From Photobacterium sp. TY1-4 (GTDB lineage: Bacteria > Pseudomonadota > Gammaproteobacteria > Enterobacterales > Vibrionaceae): a stretch of 64,000 nucleotides of DNA. Made by a program: the position numbers and the translations under genes. The notes below the pieces were generated by a model. It was not told the origin of the DNA. It made no database searches and saw nothing but the letters and a program-made list of their open reading frames with translations. The stretch spans positions 3,286,001 to 3,350,000 of the forward strand of contig NZ_CP099734.1 of assembly GCF_025398175.1 (NCBI RefSeq), written 5' to 3'. Positions 57,925 through 64,000 of the stretch are shown one piece after another (position 1 is the stretch's first letter; the number at the start of each line of letters is the position of its first letter).

Positions 57925-59457
57925 ATGCAAGTAGTAGCTGTTGCCCCTTCCCAAGCATCACCATCAGATAGCTTAACACCAGAAAATACGACCAAACACA
58001 TCCAGAACAGGCGTTCTCAAGAGCTAGTTATCGGACTTTGTGGTGCTATTGGTTCCGGTGTGAAAGCACTAAAAGAAACCTTGAGCAGTGTACTAACAGC
58101 CTCTGGGTACACCATTCATCATATTAGAATTAGTGATCACATAAGTAATATTTCCGGTGGGAATCTATCTAATTTAAGGGGTTATGAGCGATACAAAGCT
58201 CTACAAGATGCTGGCGATGTACTTCGAGAGAAGCACAAAAATACATTTTTAGCTGAAGTTGCTATTAATGCCATCACTGTATTTAGAGATAAACACTTTG
58301 GTACGGATTCAGATGAAGGGGAAATCGTAAAAACTGACCTAAAAGTAGCATACATTATTGACCAACTGAAGCATCCCGACGAGATTAGCCTTCTCCGAAC
58401 GGTATATCCAAACAACTTTTACCAAATTGGCCTTATCAGAACAGAAAAGGAACGAAGAGTTAACTTAAGTGATGAACAAATAGATGCTTCACACATTGAC
58501 GAACTAATAAGAAGAGATCGCAAAGCTGATGACCCACATGGTCAACAAGTAGAGAAAGCTCTTTATAGTGCTGATTATTTTATCAGAAACCTCTCCAATC
58601 AAAGTAAGCTAATGAGAGAATCCGTCAGTAGGTTTGTAAACCTCATCCATGGACAAGTAGGGATAACACCGACTTATGATGAAATAGGCCTATTTGCAGC
58701 ATACTCAGAGTCCTTAAAGTCAGCATGTCTATCTCGACAAGTAGGTGCCGCTATCATGGATGACACCGGGCAAATCATAGCCACTGGGTGCAATGATGTC
58801 CCAAAATATAAAGGAGGCCTCTATAATGCTAACTCTACAGGTGATTTTCGATGCATCCATCAAAAACGCTGTTCTAATGATAAACATAAACAAATGCTAG
58901 AAGCTGAAATTGAAAACGTACTGATTAGCAATAACATCCCAGGACATAGGGCTAAAGAATTAGCTAATAGTATTATCAATGAAACTAAAGCTAAATCTAT
59001 TATCGAATACTCTCGCGCAATTCATGCTGAAATGGATGCAATTACTAGCCTAGCTAGAAAAGCATCATGTAGCTCTCAAGATAAAACACTTTACTGTACA
59101 ACTTATCCATGTCACAACTGCGCTAGGCACATAGTAGCCGCGGGTATCACACGTGTTGTTTACATTGAACCTTATGAAAAAAGTCTTGCAATGCAACTTC
59201 ATGGAGATGCTATAACTGATAGCACAGAACCAAATAAAGTGGTATTTGAACCGTTCGAAGGCGTAGCTCCAAACCGTTATGACTCATTTTTCAAATACAA
59301 CACTAAGCGCAAGGATTCATCAGGAAGAGCAATTGATTTCAACATCATCGAATGCCACCACGTTGATCCACAATACTTAGATAGCTACCATGATTATGAG
59401 TACCGCATTGCAGACATTGTGAATAAAAAGCTCACTCCGCCGCCTCAAACCGCATAG
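57925..59457 (+). CDS. dcdV: DcdV/AvcD-type antiphage nucleotide deaminase
   Basis: This is a 510-residue two-domain protein. The N-terminal half is a P-loop kinase-like domain (VIGLCGAIGSGVKALKETLSSVL). The C-terminal half is a zinc-dependent cytidine/dCMP deaminase: HAEMDAI (zinc His and catalytic Glu) and TTYPCHNCARHIVAAGI (zinc Cys pair), followed by VVYIEPYEKSLAMQLHGDAI. This is the architecture of DcdV/AvcD, which deaminates dCTP/dCMP after phage infection shuts off host transcription and the labile RNA antitoxin disappears, depleting nucleotides. GAGAG precedes ATG 57925. A bidirectional hairpin separates it from the integrase. Confidence 0.88.
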   Translation: MQVVAVAPSQASPSDSLTPENTTKHIQNRRSQELVIGLCGAIGSGVKALKETLSSVLTASGYTIHHIRISDHISNISGGNLSNLRGYERYKALQDAGDVLREKHKNTFLAEVAINAITVFRDKHFGTDSDEGEIVKTDLKVAYIIDQLKHPDEISLLRTVYPNNFYQIGLIRTEKERRVNLSDEQIDASHIDELIRRDRKADDPHGQQVEKALYSADYFIRNLSNQSKLMRESVSRFVNLIHGQVGITPTYDEIGLFAAYSESLKSACLSRQVGAAIMDDTGQIIATGCNDVPKYKGGLYNANSTGDFRCIHQKRCSNDKHKQMLEAEIENVLISNNIPGHRAKELANSIINETKAKSIIEYSRAIHAEMDAITSLARKASCSSQDKTLYCTTYPCHNCARHIVAAGITRVVYIEPYEKSLAMQLHGDAITDSTEPNKVVFEPFEGVAPNRYDSFFKYNTKRKDSSGRAIDFNIIECHHVDPQYLDSYHDYEYRIADIVNKKLTPPPQTA

Positions 59458-59471
59458 CATTTCTACTATCA

Positions 59472-59494
59472 GATGGGAGAAAATAGCTCCCATC
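59472..59494. terminator. Bidirectional hairpin between deaminase and integrase
   Basis: The perfect 8-bp stem GATGGGAG/CTCCCATC has a 7-base loop and lies between two convergent genes. Confidence 0.6.
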
Positions 59495-59522
59495 GTACTT
59501 ATATATAAACAACTTTATATTT

Positions 59523-60743
59523 TTAAGCGCGCATAAGTACAACATTGTGCGGTTGAGTGGAGATCAACTCTAACCACTCAACCCACTTATCTAAAGCTTC
59601 AGCCTTCTCAGGTAAGTACTGGCTTCTGTTGTAAATAGCCATGATCCCCGGCATCGTATGGCCAAGAAGCTGCTCAACAACATAAGGTGGCGCAATACCA
59701 AGATCATTCATACGAGTATCCAAAGTACGTCTCAAGTCATGTAATGTCCATGGTTCCTTGTGGCCAAGACGTTTCCAAAACTGCCCACCTGTTTGGCTAA
59801 CAGCTTCAGGCTTCTTCAACTCGCCAAGCACATAGTCATTTTCTTTATTTGCTGCTTTTAACTCCAAAAGCCAAGACTTCAGTTGCTCAGGTATTGGCCT
59901 GGTAATCTTGATATTTGTCTTACAGTGACTTTTAGGAACAGTCCAGATTAAACACTCAAAGTCCCATTCATCCCATTTTGACAACCTAACTTCTTGTGTC
60001 CTTGCACCAAAGACCATCAACAACCGGATTAAATGACGATAATATCGTAAATAGCGCTCATCATGAAACAAGCGCCAAACATCACCAAGTTCCTGATCGG
60101 TTAAATAGCGATCTCTTTTTTGCTGTTTTTTGCCAACATCCGTTACGACCAAATCATCTAAAACTCTGCTGGTGGCATAATGCCGTACCCGACAAAAGCG
60201 CAGAGCCTGCTTTGCATTTTGTAATACATATCCAGCAGCAACAGGCGCTGGACGCCTTTTACCCGGAATCCCTTTTCGAGCTCGATCAAAGCACTCAAGC
60301 CAATGGTGTGTCTCCGTTTGGCTCAATGGATAGTCACCGATATAAGGGTAGATATGCCGCTTAAACTGAGCGCGGTGCTTAGAGGCATTGGCTCGGTTTT
60401 CTTCTGCGTACTCGGTCAGCCAATACTCTAGGGCATCTTTGACAGTCACGGGCTTGAGCGTTTGATTCCGCTGTATCGCCCGCTGAAGCTTAGGGTCATA
60501 CCCTTCAGCCAGCCACTCCCGGCACTGCCTTGCCGTCTCTCTCGCTTTGACCAGAGAAACTTCCGGATAATCCCCAAGATCGAGGCGCTTCCCATTTCCG
60601 TCAATCTTGTATCGGTATTGCCATCGGACCTTGCCTAAGGGAGACACTCGCGCGCCAAGCCCACCGCCATCGTTTAACACGACCGTTTTATCTCGCGGCT
60701 TATTCAGCGCTGCCTTCAGGTTTTTATCAAACAGCTTGTTCAT
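59523..60743 (-). CDS. Tyrosine recombinase/integrase of the island
   Basis: This is a 406-residue P4-type phage integrase. The N-terminal DUF4102/arm-binding domain reads MNKLFDKNLKAALNKPRDKTVVLNDGGGLGARVSPLGKVRWQYRYKIDGNGKRLDLGDYPEVSL. A core-binding SAM-like domain lies near residues 105-185. In the catalytic domain Arg lies in GARTQEVRLSKW, His-x-x-Arg in LHDLRRTLDTR, His in LLGHTMPG and the nucleophile Tyr in AIYNRSQY. It lies 190 bases inside attR and reads inward, as expected for the enzyme that inserted the island at fis. Confidence 0.94.
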   Translation of the reverse strand: MNKLFDKNLKAALNKPRDKTVVLNDGGGLGARVSPLGKVRWQYRYKIDGNGKRLDLGDYPEVSLVKARETARQCREWLAEGYDPKLQRAIQRNQTLKPVTVKDALEYWLTEYAEENRANASKHRAQFKRHIYPYIGDYPLSQTETHHWLECFDRARKGIPGKRRPAPVAAGYVLQNAKQALRFCRVRHYATSRVLDDLVVTDVGKKQQKRDRYLTDQELGDVWRLFHDERYLRYYRHLIRLLMVFGARTQEVRLSKWDEWDFECLIWTVPKSHCKTNIKITRPIPEQLKSWLLELKAANKENDYVLGELKKPEAVSQTGGQFWKRLGHKEPWTLHDLRRTLDTRMNDLGIAPPYVVEQLLGHTMPGIMAIYNRSQYLPEKAEALDKWVEWLELISTQPHNVVLMRA

Positions 60744-60935
60744 CGCCCCATCACCCTCATCTCCAGCGTGTACATATCACCGAATATGTACCCCCATATG
60801 TACACCGAGATCACTGTAACAACCCGAAAAAACCCAGACACCCCAGAACACAAATCAATTATAGATTACTGATAATGAAAAGGAAAATGACAAGATTTCG
60901 GACAACCTCAGACAGGGCAAAACACTAAAAATGAT

Positions 60936-60950
60936 AATACGGCATGAACT
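60936..60950 (+). repeat. attR: direct repeat of the fis 3' end
   Basis: AATACGGCATGAACT, identical to 51076-51090; beyond it the sequence continues into core DNA with the UUCG-loop terminator. Confidence 0.88.
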
Positions 60951-60988
60951 GATTGCCGGCTTCCCCGGAAGCAGACAGAATAAATAAG

Positions 60989-61014
60989 GGCAGAAACTTC
61001 GGTTTCTGCCTTTT
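60989..61014 (+). terminator. Displaced native fis terminator
   Basis: GGCAGAAAC/GTTTCTGCC closes a TTCG tetraloop and ends in T4. It lies 38 bases after attR, the distance expected for the original fis terminator before the island entered. Confidence 0.75.
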
Positions 61015-61170
61015 GCATTTCTGGCCCGGCTCCGGGCTCGCCCCGTCAGCGGACCGCTTCACTGATGCTGTTGGCTGCGTGTACTGTTGACTGCGTATTC
61101 TATTGACTACATAAGCTGGCGGAGGGTTACCCCACCCTGTTGGCATCACCGCAGACGCTTACCATTTGAA

Positions 61171-61452
61171 TTAACGGTAGTCACACAGGTAGGCGGTTTC
61201 TTTCTCGACTTTGACATGGAAAGACGCATCGCCCGGGACTTCAAAATCATCACCGGCATAGTAAGTTTCCCAGTCAATATGACCCGGCAACTTCACGGTC
61301 ATGGCCCCTTTGACCACCGTCATCCGCTCCGGCGCAGCAGTCGCAAACGTATATTCGCCCGGCAGCATGACGCCGACACTGGCACGCTCGCCACCGCTCT
61401 CAAATCCGATGGACTTGACCTTGCCTTCAAAATATTCATTCACGTTCAACAT
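61171..61452 (-). CDS. ppnP: Pyrimidine/purine nucleoside phosphorylase PpnP
   Basis: PpnP (YaiE, DUF1255) is a small cupin that phosphorolyses several nucleosides. The 93-residue protein begins [36 protein letters not shown] and contains the cupin stretch [27 protein letters not shown], with the family's length. It is a stand-alone gene. Confidence 0.94.
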   Translation of the reverse strand: MLNVNEYFEGKVKSIGFESGGERASVGVMLPGEYTFATAAPERMTVVKGAMTVKLPGHIDWETYYAGDDFEVPGDASFHVKVEKETAYLCDYR

Positions 61453-61741
61453 GATTTTCCTTATCTAAGTTCCGTAACATCTTCATTTCTCGACGCTATC
61501 ACATTTACGAGTCCGCCCCTAGCAAAAAATACCGACGCGATTCGGAAGTGATACGCCGCAACGCTTTCCGGGCCTGACCTCGTCGGCTTCGATGCACGCA
61601 CTGGATCGCAAGTTCAGGAACAACCCCGGCAACAGTGACTCGACATCCCCCATCACTATGAGCCGGATCACATACAATACCACCTACAAGTGATAATAAT
61701 TATCACTTACATCCATTCAAGAACCTCATTCAGGAGAGATT

Positions 61742-62755
61742 ATGAAAGCTGCTGTCGTCAGTGAGTTCAAAGGACCGTTGGTGATCAAAGACATCCCGGT
61801 TCCGGCGGTCAAAGCCCGCGATGTGCTCGTGAAAATCCATGCCTGCGGCGTGTGCCACACCGATCTGCATGCCTGTCACGGCGACTGGCCGGTGAAGCCG
61901 AAAATGCCGCTGGTCCCCGGCCATGAAGGGGTGGGCGAAGTTGTTGCCGTCGGCAGCGAAATCCATCACCTGACAATTGGCGATCGGGTCGGCGTGCCAT
62001 GGCTCTACAGTGCCTGCGGCCATTGTGACTACTGCCTCGACGGCCAGGAAACCCTGTGCCTGGATCAGCACAATGCCGGTTACTCGGTTGATGGCGGCTA
62101 TGCCGAATATTGCCTGGCGCATGGCGACTACGCCATCAAGATCCCCGACGGCCTGAACTATGTCGATGCTGCGCCCCTGTTCTGCGCCGGGGTGACGACC
62201 TACAAGGCCCTCAAAGTCACCGGGGTGAAACCGGGGCAATGGGTGGCGATTGTCGGTGCCGGCGGGCTGGGCCACCTGGCCATCCAGTATGCGGTGGCCA
62301 TGGGCATGAATGTGATTGCCATCGACACCGGTGCAGAGAAGCTGGCGCTGGCCAGAGAGCTTGGCGCCACCCATACCATCGACTTCATGCAGGAATCGCC
62401 CTCAGCGGCGGTACAGCGCCTGGTCGGCGGCGTGCACGGGGTGGTCTGCACCGCGGTGTCGAAGCCGGCCTTCGAAGAAGCCTATAAGTCGATCCGCCGC
62501 GGCGGCACCTGTGTGCTGGTTGGCCTGCCGCCGGATGAGATGCCGATCCCGATTTTTGATACCGTGCTGAACGGGGTGAAAATCATCGGCTCGATCGTCG
62601 GCACCCGGAAAGATCTGCAGGAGTGTCTGCAATTTGCCGCCGAGGGCAAGGTGAAGGCCATTACCCAGGTCAAACCGCTGGAAGACATTAACGCGATTTT
62701 TGCCGAGATGGAAAAAGGGGAGATTAACGGTCGGATTGTGATGGAATTTGCATAA
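61742..62755 (+). CDS. adhP: Zinc-dependent alcohol dehydrogenase AdhP
   Basis: AdhP is a propanol-preferring, NAD-dependent medium-chain alcohol dehydrogenase. The 337 residues carry the catalytic zinc motif [12 protein letters not shown] with Cys in [18 protein letters not shown], the structural zinc cysteines [15 protein letters not shown] and the Rossmann motif [27 protein letters not shown] precedes ATG 61742. It is convergent with zntR, with a GC-rich hairpin between. Confidence 0.95.
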   Translation: MKAAVVSEFKGPLVIKDIPVPAVKARDVLVKIHACGVCHTDLHACHGDWPVKPKMPLVPGHEGVGEVVAVGSEIHHLTIGDRVGVPWLYSACGHCDYCLDGQETLCLDQHNAGYSVDGGYAEYCLAHGDYAIKIPDGLNYVDAAPLFCAGVTTYKALKVTGVKPGQWVAIVGAGGLGHLAIQYAVAMGMNVIAIDTGAEKLALARELGATHTIDFMQESPSAAVQRLVGGVHGVVCTAVSKPAFEEAYKSIRRGGTCVLVGLPPDEMPIPIFDTVLNGVKIIGSIVGTRKDLQECLQFAAEGKVKAITQVKPLEDINAIFAEMEKGEINGRIVMEFA

Positions 62756-62762
62756 ACGCCCG

Positions 62763-62787
62763 GTCCGGCAGGCGCAAGGCCTGCCGG
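62763..62787. terminator. Hairpin between convergent adhP and zntR
   Basis: The stem TCCGGCAGGC/GCCTGCCGGA has a short loop and no T-tract. Confidence 0.5.
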
Positions 62788-62789
62788 AT

Positions 62790-63206
62790 TCACGAAGCTT
62801 TATCCCCCGCCGCCAGGGCTTCGAGGATCGAACAATGGCTGGCATTGTCGTCATCATGGCCACAGCAGGCATCATTGATTTTCTTCAGCGCCGTGCGAAT
62901 CCGGGTCAGCTCAGCAATTTTGCTGTCGATCAGCGTCAGCTTGGCTGAGGTGATCGCCTTGACCTCGGCGCAGCTATGCTCGGTCGCTTCCAGGCGAATG
63001 TCCAACAGCTCGCGGATCTCGTCCAGGCTCAGCCCCAACTCTTTGGCTTTCAGGATAAAACTAATCTGTTTCAGGCTGGCTTCGTTATACAAACGATAGC
63101 CGGAATCACTCCGCCCCGCCGGGGTCAGCAAACCGTTCTTTTCGTAGAACCGTAAGGTATCACTGCTAACCTCACACAGCTTGGCCAGTTGCCCAATCAT
63201 GTACAT
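62790..63206 (-). CDS. zntR: Zinc-responsive MerR-family regulator ZntR
   Basis: ZntR activates zinc export by untwisting the promoter of zntA. The 138-residue protein has the MerR winged helix (MYMIGQLAKLCEVSSDTLRFYEKNGLLTPAGRSDSGYRLY), the dimer coiled coil, and the metal-binding C-terminus ACCGHDDDNASHCSILEALAAG with the paired cysteines typical of ZntR. Cys in the loop HSCAEVKAI completes the site. No zntA lies in the window. Confidence 0.92.
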   Translation of the reverse strand: MYMIGQLAKLCEVSSDTLRFYEKNGLLTPAGRSDSGYRLYNEASLKQISFILKAKELGLSLDEIRELLDIRLEATEHSCAEVKAITSAKLTLIDSKIAELTRIRTALKKINDACCGHDDDNASHCSILEALAAGDKAS

Positions 63207-63264
63207 AGCCGACTTTTCCTTTCCAGAGGCACCATGAGAAAGTCATCCTGCCTGCCACAAGAAA

Positions 63265-63280
63265 AAGCAAACGTTTGCGC
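63265..63280 (+). promoter_or_regulatory. PurR operator overlapping the purH promoter
   Basis: AAGCAAACGTTTGCGC closely matches the ACGCAAACGTTTGCGT PurR consensus. It covers the -35 region (TTGCGC 63275-63280); TAAGAT 16 bases downstream serves as the -10. Confidence 0.88.
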
Positions 63281-63371
63281 AACAGGCGAAATGATGTAAG
63301 ATAGGCGCCATCGACACAGGGGATCCCTGCCCGGAGATACCGCCTATGGGTCGATTCTACCTGACTGAGGG

Positions 63372-63415
63372 TATTTGCCAAAACCCGGCTGATACGAGCC
63401 GGCTTTTGGCAAATA
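63372..63415 (+). promoter_or_regulatory. Long hairpin in the purH leader
   Basis: TATTTGCCAAAA...TTTTGGCAAATA encloses CCGGCT/AGCCGG around a GATACG loop: 18 base pairs with two unpaired C. It ends 29 bases before the purH start and lacks a T-tract. Confidence 0.7.
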
Positions 63416-63443
63416 TTCCCCGTGTACAAAAGAGATGGTCACA

Positions 63444-64000
63444 ATGGAAAACGCTCGTCCTATTCGCCGTGCGCTGATCAGCGTATCAGACAAAACTGGA
63501 ATTGTTGAATTCGCACAAGCTCTTGCCAACCGTGGTGTGGATATCCTGTCGACCGGTGGCACCGCCCGCCTGCTGGCCGAACAAGGCATCAAAGTCACCG
63601 AAGTTTCCGACTATACCGGCTTTCCTGAAATGATGGACGGCCGGGTGAAAACCCTGCACCCGAAAGTACACGGTGGCGTGCTGGGTCGCCGCGGCCAGGA
63701 TGATGCGATCATGGCTGAGCACGGCATTGACCCGATTGACATGGTGGTGGTGAACCTCTACCCGTTCGCCCAGACCGTTGCCAATCCGAACTGTACCCTG
63801 GCAGATGCGGTCGAAAACATCGATATCGGCGGTCCGACCATGGTGCGTTCAGCAGCGAAAAATCACAAAGACGTGACCATTGTGGTCAACGCCCACGACT
63901 ATGACCGAATTCTGTCTGAGCTGGAAAGCCACGACGGCTCACTGACCCAGGCCACCCGTTTCGACCTGGCCATTGCTGCGTTTGAACACACGGCGGCCTA
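63444..64000 (+). CDS. purH: Bifunctional AICAR formyltransferase/IMP cyclohydrolase, N-terminal part
   Basis: PurH carries out the last two steps of IMP synthesis. The visible 185 codons are the N-terminal IMP cyclohydrolase (MGS-like) domain: [60 protein letters not shown] and [23 protein letters not shown] 63444 is favoured by homologues; an in-frame ATG at 63435 would add three residues. The gene runs off the window. PurR control is indicated by the operator at 63265. Confidence 0.96.
   Translation, partial: MENARPIRRALISVSDKTGIVEFAQALANRGVDILSTGGTARLLAEQGIKVTEVSDYTGFPEMMDGRVKTLHPKVHGGVLGRRGQDDAIMAEHGIDPIDMVVVNLYPFAQTVANPNCTLADAVENIDIGGPTMVRSAAKNHKDVTIVVNAHDYDRILSELESHDGSLTQATRFDLAIAAFEHTAA

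Larger units (their letters stand above)
51076..60950. mobile_element. Integrative island inserted at the 3' end of fis
   Basis: The boundaries are the 15-base direct repeat AATACGGCATGAACT at 51076-51090 (inside fis) and 60936-60950. Within are a tyrosine integrase at the right end facing inward, an AlpA-type regulator at the left, several small unknown genes, a Schlafen-domain ATPase gene broken by an IS, and a DcdV/AvcD-type antiphage deaminase. The interior is visibly more AT-rich than the core genes. In related genomes purH normally follows the dusB-fis segment closely (known gene order), which agrees with insertion. Confidence 0.9.
60744..61170. other. Right island end and native fis downstream region
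   Basis: This contains attR (60936-60950) and the displaced fis terminator (60989-61014). Bases 61050-61115 contain three loose copies of TGTTGACTGCGTATTCT-like sequence. No gene is visible. Confidence 0.5.

Overview
The window is a chromosomal segment of a gammaproteobacterium, most likely a Vibrionaceae member of the Photobacterium/Grimontia kind. This is inferred from gene order (nnr-queG-tRNA-Gly array-orn-rsgA-psd, epmA-frdABCD-efp-epmB, groESL-fxsA-dsbD, aroQ-accBC-yhdT-panF-prmA-dusB-fis-purH), from a CrbS/CrbR acetate-switch set, and from the protein sequences. No rRNA gene is present.

Region by region: 1-1830 holds nnr (partial) and queG. 1831-2620 is non-coding and carries a cluster of DnaA-box-like sites plus an IHF-consensus site, a datA-like locus. 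2622-5190 is a minus-strand array of 24 tRNA-like units: 10 intact tRNA-Gly(GCC), 3 intact tRNA-fMet, 2 fMet copies one base short, 1 decayed fMet, 1 fMet/Gly chimera and 7 unusual tRNA-Gly relatives. The last group has the T-arm replaced by a longer hairpin and the anticodon loop changed. 5.3-9.7 kb holds orn, rsgA, psd and an SLC13-type transporter. 9.9-12.9 kb holds a chemoreceptor and an EamA exporter. 13.1-19.8 kb holds the fumarate reductase operon enclosed by the three EF-P genes epmA, efp and epmB. 20.0-21.6 kb is a chemoreceptor gene broken by one amber codon. 21.6-24.6 kb holds rimK and an mgtC-like gene, flanked by diverged copies of an intergenic repeat. 24.6-31.0 kb holds groEL, groES, a MATE pump, fxsA and dsbD.

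31.2-44.0 kb is an acetate-utilisation cluster: a CrbR-like regulator, a DUF4212 subunit with an ActP-like symporter, a giant SSF/histidine-kinase/receiver protein (CrbS), an HcaT-like MFS transporter, a DUF294/CBS protein, a DnaQ-like exonuclease and acs. 44.3-51.1 kb is core metabolism and translation (aroQ, accB, accC, yhdT, panF, prmA, dusB, fis).

51.08-60.95 kb is a lower-GC integrative island inserted in the last bases of fis, bounded by a 15-bp direct repeat that is the fis 3' end. It carries an AlpA-type regulator, small unknown proteins, a Schlafen/AlbA_2-HATPase gene split by an IS903-type element with a perfect 9-bp target duplication, a DcdV/AvcD-type antiphage deaminase with its probable RNA antitoxin upstream, and a tyrosine integrase. 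The core resumes at the probable native fis terminator, followed by ppnP, adhP, zntR and the start of purH, which has a PurR operator and a long leader hairpin.

The observations most worth follow-up are the hairpin-substituted tRNA-Gly family, the datA-like locus beside it, the fis-targeted defence island, and the intergenic repeat family around rimK-mgtC.
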